From Nakamurella deserti (GTDB taxonomy: Bacteria; Actinomycetota; Actinomycetes; Mycobacteriales; Nakamurellaceae): 64,000 nucleotides of DNA. The notes beneath the pieces are model-generated. The model did no database searches. It was not told the origin of the DNA and saw only the letters and a list, made by a program, of their open reading frames with translations. The DNA is taken from assembly GCF_003260015.1 (NCBI RefSeq), contig NZ_QCXS01000002.1, positions 62,001-126,000 of the forward strand, in the 5' to 3' direction. Shown here piece after piece: positions 8,822 through 19,778 of this stretch. Each line of letters begins with the position of its first letter. Position 1 is the stretch's first letter. The position numbers and the translations under genes are program-made.

Positions 8822-9886
8822 TCAGGCTGTGATGTTCTCAAGGCCGGGCGTGACCCTCACCTCGCCGGCCGGCGCCGAGGCGAGCCCGATCAGCCGGGCC
8901 GCCTTGAGCTCCGTCTCCCGCCACTCGGCGTACGGGTCCGACGGGTGGGTGATGCCCGCACCGGTGCCGAACCGCAGTCGCCGGCTGCCGTCGTCGTCGG
9001 TCGTGGTGAAGAAGGACCTGATCCCGACGGCGAGCTCGGCCCGGCCGCGGTCGGCGTCGACGAACCCGACCGCGCCGCAGTACGGCCCCCGCGGGACCGG
9101 CTCGAGCTCGGCGATGACCTCGAGCGCCGCGAGCTTCGGTGCGCCGCTGACCGACCCCGGGGGGAACGTCGCGGCCAGGATCTCCCCCCAGCCCACGCCG
9201 GGGCGGCGTCGTCCGCTGACGGTGGAGACCAGGTGCACGAGCCCCGGGTGGGACTCGGTCGCGAGGAGGGCGTCCACCCGGACGGAGTCGGAGGTGCAGA
9301 CCCGGTTCAGGTCGTTGCGGACGAGGTCGGTGATCATCACGTTCTCGGCGGTGTCCTTGGCCGCGAACGGCTCGCCCGCCGCCGCGGTGCCCTTGATCGG
9401 TGCGGACGTCAGCCGGTCGGCGTCGGCGGCCAGGAACAGCTCGGGGGAGGCGCACACCACCCAGTCGTCCCCGGTGTGCAGCACCCCCTGGTAGGGCGCG
9501 GGGTTGCCGGCGGCGAGCACCCCGGCCAGCGCGGCGGGGTCGGCGCCGGGCGGCAGCGGGGCGTCGAGCATCCGGCAGAGGTTAACCTGGTAGACCTGCC
9601 CGGCCTCGACGAGCCGCCGGATGACGCCGACCCGGGCCACGTACCCGTCCGCGTCCAACGACGACCGCCAGCTGTCCGGCGCAGGCCCGCGCCAGCCACT
9701 GACGACCGGCAGCGGCGCCGTCCGCACGGTGGCGAAGCGGTATCCGGTCAGCCGGCCCTCGAAGGTCGCCAGCACCGCCCACCAGCCGCCGCGGTCCAGC
9801 GCCGCGGGATCGCCGACGAGATCCACGACCTCGACCAGGTCGGTCGCCCAGCGGCCGCCGAAGTGCGCCCACGCCCGGCCGGTCAT
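8822..9886 (-). CDS. pabB: Aminodeoxychorismate synthase component I-like (chorismate-binding) enzyme
   Basis: 354 aa of the anthranilate/para-aminobenzoate synthase component I family. It has the C-terminal chorismate-binding core: SAPIKGTAAAG, the DLVRNDLNRVC helix, TFPPGSVSGAPK and YCGAVGFVDADRG, plus GTGAGITHPSDP near the end. The PIKGT form of the motif fits PabB rather than TrpE; the length, shorter than full PabB, fits the stand-alone core. Expected reaction: chorismate plus ammonia to aminodeoxychorismate for folate synthesis. No amidotransferase or lyase gene is adjacent. The start is supported by a TACCGT -10 element 8 nt before the ATG. Confidence 0.85.
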   Translation of the reverse strand: MTGRAWAHFGGRWATDLVEVVDLVGDPAALDRGGWWAVLATFEGRLTGYRFATVRTAPLPVVSGWRGPAPDSWRSSLDADGYVARVGVIRRLVEAGQVYQVNLCRMLDAPLPPGADPAALAGVLAAGNPAPYQGVLHTGDDWVVCASPELFLAADADRLTSAPIKGTAAAGEPFAAKDTAENVMITDLVRNDLNRVCTSDSVRVDALLATESHPGLVHLVSTVSGRRRPGVGWGEILAATFPPGSVSGAPKLAALEVIAELEPVPRGPYCGAVGFVDADRGRAELAVGIRSFFTTTDDDGSRRLRFGTGAGITHPSDPYAEWRETELKAARLIGLASAPAGEVRVTPGLENITA

Positions 9887-9894
9887 GACTGATC

Positions 9895-9900
9895 ACGGTA
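9895..9900 (-). promoter_or_regulatory. Leaderless -10 element TACCGT of pabB
   Basis: TACCGT on the minus strand ends 8 nt before the ATG at 9886, implying a leaderless or nearly leaderless mRNA. It is divergent from the NUDIX promoter about 50 bp away. Confidence 0.5.
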
Positions 9901-9946
9901 ACGGCCCGCCGGACGCGCCCGCCCCGGCGCGGCGGCCCGGGGTCGC

Positions 9947-9952
9947 TACGCT
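9947..9952 (+). promoter_or_regulatory. Leaderless -10 element TACGCT of the NUDIX gene
   Basis: TACGCT followed by 6 nt and the ATG at 9959; no Shine-Dalgarno sequence is present between them. Confidence 0.55.
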
Positions 9953-9958
9953 CCGCCC

Positions 9959-10570
9959 ATGACCGCCAGTGCCGAACCCCCCGTCCGCCGGACCGGCTCC
10001 CGCGTCGTGTACCGCAACGACTGGATGAGCGTCCGCGAGGACGACATCGAGTTCGCCGACGGCACCCGCAGCATCTACGGCGTCCTCGACAAGCCCGACT
10101 ACGCCGTCATCATCGCGGTGGAGGAGTCGGCGGCCGGGCCGCGCTTGCATCTCGTGGAGCAGTACCGGTACGCCATCGAGCGGCGGTCGCTGGAGTTCCC
10201 GATGGGCGGTTGGCCGGCCGGGAAGTCCGGCACCGCCGAGGAACTGGCCCGCGCCGAGCTCCGGGAGGAGACCGGGCTGACCGCCGACACCTGGGTCCGG
10301 CTCGGTCACCTCGTGCAGTCCACGGGGCACAGCTCCCAGGCCTTCGACGTGTACCTGGCCACCGGCCTGACCGCCGGCGACCACGAGCGGGAGGCCACCG
10401 AGGGCGACATGGAGCACCGGGTGGTGACCGAGGACGAGTTCTGCGACCTGGTGGCGGGGGGCACCATCACCGACTCACCGACGGTCGCCGCGTACGGGAT
10501 GCTGCTGCTGCACCGCCGCACCCTGGCCGCCGCGGAGCGGCAGGGCCCGGCCGGCGCCGCGGCGCACTAA
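9959..10570 (+). CDS. NUDIX hydrolase, ADP-ribose pyrophosphatase type
   Basis: 203 aa. The NUDIX box is visible at about residues 89-108: GKSGTAEELARAELREETGL, with Ala in place of the usual first Arg of the REUXEE core; the metal-binding Glu residues (REET) remain. Upstream VVYRNDWMSVREDDI and LVEQYRYAIERRSLEFPMGG match the ADP-ribose/sugar-nucleotide pyrophosphatase branch, which hydrolyses nucleoside diphosphate-X compounds in the cytosol. Exact substrate is not determinable. Monocistronic-looking, transcribed leaderless and divergent from pabB. Confidence 0.88.
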   Translation: MTASAEPPVRRTGSRVVYRNDWMSVREDDIEFADGTRSIYGVLDKPDYAVIIAVEESAAGPRLHLVEQYRYAIERRSLEFPMGGWPAGKSGTAEELARAELREETGLTADTWVRLGHLVQSTGHSSQAFDVYLATGLTAGDHEREATEGDMEHRVVTEDEFCDLVAGGTITDSPTVAAYGMLLLHRRTLAAAERQGPAGAAAH

Positions 10571-10628
10571 GCTCCCTGCCGGGCCGATCGGGGTCCGGCC
10601 GTGGAGTCGAGCAGGAAGAGGGTGCGCC

Positions 10629-11279
10629 GTGTCCGAGGACCGCGCGGCCGCCGCCCCGCCGACAACCGCCGGCACAGACCGTATCTGGACCATCCCCAAC
10701 CTGCTGTCGTTCGTGCGGCTGCTCGGCGTGCCGCTGCTGCTCTGGCTGATCCTCGGTCCCGAGGAGGACGGCTGGGCCTTCGTCGTCCTGGCGCTGAGCG
10801 CGGTCAGCGACTGGGCCGACGGCAAGCTGGCCCGACTGCTCGACCAGTTCAGCCGCCTGGGCGCGGTGCTGGACCCGCTGGCCGACCGGCTGTACATCCT
10901 GGCCACGCTGTTCGCCTTCGTGGTGCGCGGCATCCTGCCCTGGTGGGTGGCGGTGCTGATCGTCGGCCGGGACCTGGTGCTGGCGCTGTGCCTACCGGTG
11001 ATGCGACGGCACGGGTACGGCCCTTTCGAGGTGCACTACCTCGGCAAGGCCGCCACCTTCTGCCTGCTCTACGCCCTGCCGCTGCTGCTGCTCGCGCAGG
11101 GGGACTCGACGCTGGCGCTGATCGCGCGTCCGCTGGCCCTCGGCTTCACCGGCTGGGGCGTCCTGCTCTACCTGTGGGCCGGTGCGCTCTACCTGGGGCA
11201 ACTCCTGTGGGTCGTCCGCAACACCCCGGTGGTCCCGCCCGAGCGGCGGATCTCGGTGCGGAGCGCGACGGGTGTCTGA
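10629..11279 (+). CDS. pgsA: CDP-alcohol phosphatidyltransferase (PgsA2-like)
   Basis: 216 aa integral membrane enzyme. The CDP-alcohol phosphotransferase signature D-x2-D-G-x2-A-R-x8-G-x3-D-x3-D is complete (DWADGKLARLL to GAVLDPLADRL). About five to six hydrophobic segments follow. It condenses CDP-diacylglycerol with a polyol phosphate; the genomic place is that of mycobacterial pgsA2 (Rv1822), annotated as phosphatidylglycerophosphate-type synthase, so the exact acceptor is uncertain. GTG start with GGAAGAGG upstream. Its last codons overlap the next gene's GTG by 8 nt, so it starts an operon with the DUF881 and sbp genes. Confidence 0.9.
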   Translation: MSEDRAAAAPPTTAGTDRIWTIPNLLSFVRLLGVPLLLWLILGPEEDGWAFVVLALSAVSDWADGKLARLLDQFSRLGAVLDPLADRLYILATLFAFVVRGILPWWVAVLIVGRDLVLALCLPVMRRHGYGPFEVHYLGKAATFCLLYALPLLLLAQGDSTLALIARPLALGFTGWGVLLYLWAGALYLGQLLWVVRNTPVVPPERRISVRSATGV

Positions 11280-12195
11280 CCGCGTTCCCGCCGACGCGAC
11301 CCCGGCCGAACCGGCGGCGGAGCGCCCGGGTCCGCTCGGTCCGCGCCCGAGCTTCCCGGCGCCGCTGCTGGAGTCCCTCGCGCAGGACCACCTCGATCCC
11401 GGATACCAGCGCGCCGCCGACCGGCGCCGGACCGGCGGTGCACCGGCCCGGGTGTCCGGCAGCTGGCTGCTCGCCGGCACCGTGGTCATCGGCCTGCTGC
11501 TCGGGGTCGCCTTCCAGACCACCCGGGCCAACTCGGCCGGGGTCGACGAGGCCCGGCTGGGCCTCCTCGGTGACGTCAGCCGCGCTCAGGCCGACGCGTC
11601 GGTGCTGGAGGCGTCGGTGGTCGCGCTCAACGACGAGCTGCGGTCCGTGCAGGCGGCGGCCGGCGGGGGCGCACTGGCCAGCCTCACCGCGCTCGAGCAG
11701 ATGAACGCCCTGCTGGCCGTGACCGGACCGGGGCTGCGGATCAGCCTGAACGACCCGGAGGCCGCCACCGGCAACGGCGCCGTCCTCGACCGCGACATCC
11801 AGCTGCTGGTCAACGGGCTGTGGTCGGCCGGCGCCGAGGCGGTGGCGATCGGCGGGGTGCGGCTGCGCAGCACCAGCGCCATCCGGCAGGCGGGCGGGGC
11901 GATCCTGGTCGACAACCGCCCGGTGCTGTGGCCGATGACGATCGAGGCGATCGGCGACCCGGCGACGTTCCAGCAGCGCTTCGTCTCGACCCCGGGCTTC
12001 GGCCGGTTCAGCTCGTTCGAACAGCTCTACGACGTCGACTTCGAGGTGAGCCCGGTCGGCGACGTCAGCCTGCCGGCGGCGGCCGCGGTGGACGCGCGCT
12101 ACGTCGAGCAGCCCACCGCCACGACCACGGCCGAGGCCACGACCGTCCCGGAGTCGGGGACCGCCGGGACCGGCACGACCACCCCCACGAGCTGA
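11272..12195 (+). CDS. DUF881 family membrane protein (first copy)
   Basis: 307 aa from GTG 11272, overlapping the pgsA stop. Short cytoplasmic N-terminus, one TM (about 63-83, LLAGTVVIGLLLGVAF), then a coiled-coil-like stretch and the DUF881 domain (ALLAVTGPGLRISLND, AEAVAIGGVRL, ILVDNRPV, IEAIGDP), which is extracytoplasmic. Rv1823-like by position and sequence. DUF881 proteins flank sbp in many actinobacteria and Firmicutes and are linked to division and envelope assembly, but the biochemical role is unknown. The C-terminus is a Thr-rich tail. Confidence 0.88.
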   Translation: MSDRVPADATPAEPAAERPGPLGPRPSFPAPLLESLAQDHLDPGYQRAADRRRTGGAPARVSGSWLLAGTVVIGLLLGVAFQTTRANSAGVDEARLGLLGDVSRAQADASVLEASVVALNDELRSVQAAAGGGALASLTALEQMNALLAVTGPGLRISLNDPEAATGNGAVLDRDIQLLVNGLWSAGAEAVAIGGVRLRSTSAIRQAGGAILVDNRPVLWPMTIEAIGDPATFQQRFVSTPGFGRFSSFEQLYDVDFEVSPVGDVSLPAAAAVDARYVEQPTATTTAEATTVPESGTAGTGTTTPTS

Positions 12196-12229
12196 GGAGA
12201 ACGACCATGACCACTCCCGGGGGGAACCC

Positions 12230-12562
12230 GTGTACGCGGTAGTCGCGCTCGTGATCGGCGTGGTCATCGGCCTGATCACCTCACCGACCGTGCCGGACTG
12301 GCTCGGCCCCTACCTGCCGATCGCGGTGGTCGCCGCCCTGGACGCCGTTCTGGGCGGGCTGCGGGCCAAGCTCACCCACGTCTTCGACGCCAAGGTGTTC
12401 GTGGTGTCGTTCGTGGCCAACGTGCTGGTCGCGGCACTGATCGTGTTCCTCGGTGACCAGCTGGGAGTCGGCTCCCAGCTGTCCACCGCGGTGGTGGTCG
12501 TCCTCGGCATCCGGATCTTCGGCAACGCCGCGGCCATCCGGCGGCACATCTTCAAGGCCTGA
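12230..12562 (+). CDS. sbp: Small basic protein Sbp (DUF1290)
   Basis: 110 aa membrane protein with three to four hydrophobic segments: AVVALVIGVVIGLI, LPIAVVAALDAVLGG, VFVVSFVANVLVAALIVFLG and LSTAVVVVLGIRIFGN. GLRAKLTHVFDAKVF and IFGNAAAIRRHIF are the family signatures. GTG start 12230. It sits between two DUF881 genes exactly as Rv1824 does. A tiny 11-codon ORF (12207-12242, with AGGAG before its ATG) overlaps the GTG and may couple translation. Function is unknown; conserved with division genes in Gram-positives. Confidence 0.9.
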   Translation: MYAVVALVIGVVIGLITSPTVPDWLGPYLPIAVVAALDAVLGGLRAKLTHVFDAKVFVVSFVANVLVAALIVFLGDQLGVGSQLSTAVVVVLGIRIFGNAAAIRRHIFKA

Positions 12563-12563
12563 C

Positions 12564-13316
12564 GTGACCGCCCCCGCCCCGGATGCCCCGGAACCCGCCG
12601 CCCCCGCACCGCCCGCACCGCCGACCACCACCGACCGGCAGCGGAGGATCTCGCACCTGTTGATCGGTGTGCTCTGTGCGGTGCTGGGCTACGCCATCAT
12701 CATCCAGGTCCGGGCCACCGACAACGGGGACACCCTCGCCACCGCCCGGCCGCAGGACCTCGTGGCCATCCTGGACGGCGTCAACCGCCGCGGCGCCGAC
12801 CTGACCGCGGAGATCGACGAGCTGCAGCGGACCCTGGCCACGTTGCGCTCGGGCGGCGCGTCGTCGCAGGCGGCGCTGCAGGAAGCGGAGCGGCGGGCCC
12901 AGGCGCTGGCCATCCTGGCCGGTACCGCCGCCGCCCGCGGCCCCGGCGTGTCGATGGTGATGACCGACCCGGCCACCGGCGTCACCCCCGAGGTGCTGCT
13001 GGCCGCGCTGCAGGAGCTGCGCAACGCCGGCGCGGAGGCGGTCCAGGTCAACGACGTCCGGATCGGCGTCAACTCCTCGTTCAGCGGCCGGGCCGGCGCG
13101 ATCACCGTCGACGGCACCGCGGTCACCGCGCCGTACACGATCCTGGCGATCGGCGACCCGCCCACCCTGACCGCCGCGATGAACATCCCCGGTGGGGTCG
13201 GCGACACCGCGAAGCGGGCCGGCGGGACGCTGGTGGTGACGGCCGCGACCACGGTCACGGTGGACGCCTTGCGACCGTTGCAGCCGACCACCTACGCTCG
13301 GCCGGCCGGTGGATGA
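12564..13316 (+). CDS. DUF881 family membrane protein (second copy)
   Basis: 250 aa from GTG 12564, one base after the sbp stop. Pro/Ala-rich cytoplasmic start, one TM near residues 31-49 (LLIGVLCAVLGYAIIIQV), a helical stretch (LTAEIDELQRTLATLR), then the DUF881 domain (RGPGVSMVMTDP, AEAVQVNDVRIGVNS, YTILAIGDP). Rv1825-like by position. Paralogous to the gene at 11272; together with sbp they probably form one membrane complex (inference). Confidence 0.88.
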   Translation: MTAPAPDAPEPAAPAPPAPPTTTDRQRRISHLLIGVLCAVLGYAIIIQVRATDNGDTLATARPQDLVAILDGVNRRGADLTAEIDELQRTLATLRSGGASSQAALQEAERRAQALAILAGTAAARGPGVSMVMTDPATGVTPEVLLAALQELRNAGAEAVQVNDVRIGVNSSFSGRAGAITVDGTAVTAPYTILAIGDPPTLTAAMNIPGGVGDTAKRAGGTLVVTAATTVTVDALRPLQPTTYARPAGG

Positions 13317-13398
13317 GATCCCGTCCCCGGCCGCGATCCTCGGGTCGTGCCGCACCCGTCGGGGACCGGTGCGGTCGGGGAGATGAAGGAGAACCGCA

Positions 13399-13779
13399 GT
13401 GATTCCTGAGGATCTGGGCTACAGCGACCAGCACGAGTGGGTGCGCAGTGGCGAGGACGTGGTCCGCATCGGGATCACCGACTACGCGCAGAACGCGCTG
13501 GGCGACATCGTGTTCGTCCAGCTGCCCGAGGTGGGATCCGTGGTGACGTCCGGAGACGCCATCGGCGAGGTGGAGTCCACCAAGTCCGTCTCGGAGATCT
13601 TCACCCCGTTGACCGGCACCGTGGTGTCCGTCAACGACACCCTCGAGGCGTCCCCGGAACTGGTCAACACCGACCCCTACGGCGACGGCTGGATCTACGA
13701 ACTCGAGGTGGAGGACCCGGCCACGGTGGCCGACCTGCTCGACGCGGACGCCTACGCCGAGATCATCGGCGACGCCTGA
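13399..13779 (+). CDS. gcvH: Glycine cleavage system H protein
   Basis: 126 aa. Lipoyl carrier that shuttles the aminomethyl group between P, T and L proteins. The lipoylation site is Lys62 in the motif ESTKSVSE; YSDQHEWV near the N-terminus and DPYGDGWIYEL near the C-terminus are typical. GTG start with AAGGAG upstream. gcvP lies 3 kb downstream in the same block; gcvT and the L protein are not in the window. No glycine riboswitch is visible upstream. Confidence 0.96.
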   Translation: MIPEDLGYSDQHEWVRSGEDVVRIGITDYAQNALGDIVFVQLPEVGSVVTSGDAIGEVESTKSVSEIFTPLTGTVVSVNDTLEASPELVNTDPYGDGWIYELEVEDPATVADLLDADAYAEIIGDA

Positions 13780-14003
13780 GCGACGCCCGGCCGCCGCCCT
13801 GACCAGTCCCGACCGGCCCCGATCGGTGCCGGACGGACGGAGGGCGACGTCGGCGACGATAGGATGTCCCCACCCGTTCGGGCTCCGGCGTGCGCCGGGC
13901 CCACCGACGGGTGCTCTTCCGTGACAGATCGACACACACCGACCACCATTACGGGCGCGGCGACGGCGACGCCGACCGCGACGGACGACAAGGGAGTTGC
14001 CGC

Positions 14004-14468
14004 GTGACCGAGCGAGAGAACGGATCCGAGTCGACCTCGGTCTTCTCAGGCGGGCTGCTCCACCGCGAGGCGGAGCCCGTCGCCGAAGACACGGCGGACA
14101 CGGCCGAAGCGACTCTCTCCGGTCTCGAGCCGGTCGCCTCGGGCACCGCGCTGCTGGTCGTCAAGCGGGGTCCGAACGCCGGTTCCCGGTTCATCCTGGA
14201 CAAGGCCGTGGTGACCGCCGGCCGGCACCCGGAGAGCGACATCTTCCTCGACGACGTGACGGTGTCCCGCCGGCACGCCGAGTTCACCCTGGGCGCGGAC
14301 GGCTACGAGGTCGCCGACACCGGCTCGCTGAACGGCACCTACGTCAACCGTGAAGCCGTGGAGTCCTCGGCGCTGGCCAACGGCGACGAGGTCCAGATCG
14401 GCAAGTTCCGGCTGGTCTTCCTGACCGGCGGTCCCGGCGGCCAGGCCGGAAGTGCCGCGGACGCGTGA
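14004..14468 (+). CDS. garA: FHA-domain metabolic regulator GarA
   Basis: 154 aa from GTG 14004 with AAGGGAG 7 nt upstream. The C-terminal FHA domain (about 49-140) keeps the phosphothreonine-binding residues: GRHPESD, SRRH and LNGTYVN. In mycobacteria GarA inhibits 2-oxoglutarate-using enzymes and is switched off when PknG or PknB phosphorylates a Thr doublet in the N-terminal ETTSVF motif. Here the equivalent is SESTSVF, leaving a single Thr (Thr11) with Ser before it. The gene is next to ftsR, as Rv1827 is to Rv1828. Confidence 0.93.
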   Translation: MTERENGSESTSVFSGGLLHREAEPVAEDTADTAEATLSGLEPVASGTALLVVKRGPNAGSRFILDKAVVTAGRHPESDIFLDDVTVSRRHAEFTLGADGYEVADTGSLNGTYVNREAVESSALANGDEVQIGKFRLVFLTGGPGGQAGSAADA

Positions 14469-14475
14469 CGGACTC

Positions 14476-15216
14476 ATGACGGCCCTCGGTCTGGCGTCCG
14501 TGCCCGACGGTCCGCAGCCCACCCTCAGCATCGGTGCGGTGCTGGCGAAGCTGAAGCCGGAGTTCGACGACGTGTCGATCTCCAAGATCCGGTTCCTCGA
14601 ATCCGAGGGTCTGGTCACGCCGCAGCGCACGGCGTCCGGGTACCGGCAGTTCACCCACGCCGACGTCGACCGCCTGCGGTACGTGCTGGCCGCGCAGCGC
14701 GACCACTACATGCCGCTGAAGGTCATCAAGGACCAGCTGGACGCCATCGACCGCGGACTCGAACCGGACGGCACCACCGCGCGGCTGCCGCGCGCGCTGC
14801 AGGCTGCCCCCGGCCCGGAACTGCCCGCCTTCGCGGGCCGCTCGCCGGTGCGGATGACACGCAAGGAACTGCTCGCCGAATCGGGTCTGGACAACAACCA
14901 GCTCCGCGAACTCGAGTCCTTCGGGCTCGTCCAGCCGGGGTCCAGCGGCTACTACGACGCCGACGCGGCCCTGATGGCGACCACCATCGGGGAACTCGTC
15001 GAGGCGGGGATGGAGCCGCGGCACCTGCGGCCGTTCCGCACCGCCGCCGACCGGGAGGCGACGCTGGTCAGCCAGCTCGTCGCCGCCCAGGCCAGGCAGA
15101 AGAACCCGGACGCCCGGGAGCGCGCCGAGCAGCAGGCCGCGCAGCTCGCCACCACGCTGATGAGACTCCACGCGCTGTTGGTCAAGGCCGGTATCCGGCG
15201 CGAACTGGGCGGCTGA
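14476..15216 (+). CDS. ftsR: MerR-family regulator FtsR (Rv1828-like)
   Basis: 246 aa from ATG 14476, eight bases after garA; an ATG at 14452 overlapping garA is the alternative. N-terminal winged helix of MerR type: SIGAVLAKLKPEFDDVSISK, IRFLESEGLV, RTASGYRQFTHADVDRL, followed by a helical dimerisation region (QLDAIDRGL) and a second HTH-like part. Orthologue of Rv1828 and Corynebacterium FtsR, an activator of ftsZ, by sequence and by neighbourhood. No ligand-binding cysteines. Confidence 0.9.
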   Translation: MTALGLASVPDGPQPTLSIGAVLAKLKPEFDDVSISKIRFLESEGLVTPQRTASGYRQFTHADVDRLRYVLAAQRDHYMPLKVIKDQLDAIDRGLEPDGTTARLPRALQAAPGPELPAFAGRSPVRMTRKELLAESGLDNNQLRELESFGLVQPGSSGYYDADAALMATTIGELVEAGMEPRHLRPFRTAADREATLVSQLVAAQARQKNPDARERAEQQAAQLATTLMRLHALLVKAGIRRELGG

Positions 15217-15303
15217 TCCACCCGTCCGCGCGTGCTCAACCCGTTATCCGATCCCGGCCCGGGCGTTGTGTAGCGTTGTCGCTGAGCAGGAGGGCTGACC
15301 GAG

Positions 15304-15804
15304 ATGATCGAAATGCGCATCGTGGGCGTCCGCGTCGAGATGCCGAGTCAACAGCCGATCCTGATCCTGAGTGAGCGCGACGGGAACCGCAGCCTGCCGA
15401 TCCTGATCGGTACCACCGAGGCGTCGGCGATCGCGATGCACCTGCAGGGTCTGCGCCCGGCGCGACCGCTGACCCACGACCTCCTCGGTCAGGTCATCAC
15501 CGCCCTCGGGCACGCCGTCCAGCAGGTCCGCGTGGTGGACTTCCGCGAAGGCACCTTCTACGGCGAGTTGGTCTTCGAGAACGGCACCACCGTGTCGGCC
15601 CGTCCCTCCGACGCCGTGGCGCTGGCCGTGCGCACCGAGATCCCGGTGTTCGTCGACCCGGCCGTGCTGGACTCCGCCGGCGTCGTGGTGTCCGAGGACG
15701 ACGAGGCCGAGGAGCTGCCCGAGGAGGAGAGCGAGGACGAGGTCGAGCGCTTCCGGGAGTTCCTGGACACGATCTCGCCCGAGGACTTCGACGAGGGCAA
15801 GTAG
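15304..15804 (+). CDS. DUF151 bifunctional nuclease domain protein (Rv1829-like)
   Basis: 166 aa with AGGAGG upstream of the ATG. The domain covers most of the protein: MRIVGVRVEMPSQQPILIL, RSLPILIGTTEASAIAMHL, GTFYGELVFENG and RPSDAVALAVRTEIPVFV. The C-terminus is very acidic (about residues 137-155). Plant homologues have nuclease activity, which names the family; the bacterial role is unproven. Sits between two MerR genes as in mycobacteria. Confidence 0.92.
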   Translation: MIEMRIVGVRVEMPSQQPILILSERDGNRSLPILIGTTEASAIAMHLQGLRPARPLTHDLLGQVITALGHAVQQVRVVDFREGTFYGELVFENGTTVSARPSDAVALAVRTEIPVFVDPAVLDSAGVVVSEDDEAEELPEEESEDEVERFREFLDTISPEDFDEGK

Positions 15805-16030
15805 CCCGTCCGGGGTCGGACATCTCACAGCGCGTGAGGTAACCCTTCGGTCACGGTGGAGGACACGCCACCCGCAGCGTTGACCCGTCACCCTCGCGGG
15901 GCTTACCGTCGCAGGAACAACGCTGGTGTGATTCAGCCCCCGGTCGGCATCCCGTCGACCTCCTGTCGGCCGTTCCCACGGTCACCGCGGGTCCGGGCAC
16001 GACGTGATCGGCGCGGAAGGTGGACGGCGA

Positions 16031-16585
16031 ATGCCTCAGAGCGAGCAGGAAGCGCTCTTCGAGAACACCGAGCTGCCCGACGAACACGTCGGGTACCGCG
16101 GCCCGACGGCCTGCCAGGCCGCAGGCATCACCTACCGCCAGCTCGACTACTGGGCGCGTACCGGGCTCGTCGAGCCGACCGTGCGCACCGCCACCGGCTC
16201 CGGCACCCAGCGGCTGTACTCCTTCAAGGACATCCTGGTGCTGAAGGTGGTGAAGCGGCTCCTGGACACCGGGGTCTCGCTGCAGAACATCCGGGTCGCG
16301 GTCGATCACCTGCGCGACCGCGGCATCGAGGACCTCGCCGGTATCACCCTGTTCTCCGACGGCACCACCGTGTACGAGTGCACCTCCGCCGAGGAGATCG
16401 TCGACCTGCTGCAGGGCGGTCAGGGCGTGTTCGGCATCGCCGTCGGCGGCACTATGCGGGAGATGACCGGCCAGCTTGCCGAATTCCCGGGCGAGCGCAT
16501 CGGCCTCGACGACGTCGACGTCGCGTCGGCGCCCACGGGGTCGGACGAGCTGTCCGCGCGGCGACGGGCCCGCACAGCCAGCTGA
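16031..16585 (+). CDS. MerR-family transcriptional regulator (Rv1830-like)
   Basis: 184 aa from ATG 16031, preceded by GGAAGGTGG at 8 nt; an in-frame GTG at 16004 is less likely. The HTH is visible at about residues 22-80: GYRGPTACQAAGITYRQLDY, WARTGLVEP, QRLYSFKDILVLKVVKRLLD. The C-terminal part carries ITLFSDGTTVYECTS and IAVGGTMREM, conserved in Rv1830 relatives, and is thought to be a dimerisation or sensing part. Regulated genes unknown; neighbouring gcvP is a possible target by position only. Confidence 0.9.
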   Translation: MPQSEQEALFENTELPDEHVGYRGPTACQAAGITYRQLDYWARTGLVEPTVRTATGSGTQRLYSFKDILVLKVVKRLLDTGVSLQNIRVAVDHLRDRGIEDLAGITLFSDGTTVYECTSAEEIVDLLQGGQGVFGIAVGGTMREMTGQLAEFPGERIGLDDVDVASAPTGSDELSARRRARTAS

Positions 16586-16707
16586 CGGCGCCGCCGCCCC
16601 GGGGATGACGCGCGCGTCACGCGCCCCACGGGCCACCCGCGCGGTTCCACGGGTCAGGAGGGGGCACCATGGAGTGATCGACCACCGATCACGCCCAGAA
16701 GGACCTC

Positions 16708-19614
<2,907 letters not shown>

Positions 19615-19778
19615 GGCCGTCGGGGGCGGGTCCGGCCACGACAGCGGTGGCGGCCCGCCTCCGGACCAGGGGATGCTCGCGGCCCGTCGCCGTCCCGCGC
19701 GGCCGGGCCGGTCGGCGGGTCCCCTGAGTCGGCGTCGAATGCGGCGACCACCCCGGCCCACGGGGCGCGAGCCGGACG

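Noticed and set aside
13317-13398. Glycine riboswitch before gcvH
   Set aside because: The interval is only 82 nt and shows none of the tandem aptamer features.
19615-19778. Gene-end array after gcvP
   Set aside because: This convergent interval was checked for copies of either gene's 3' end and none was seen, so the pattern is not universal.
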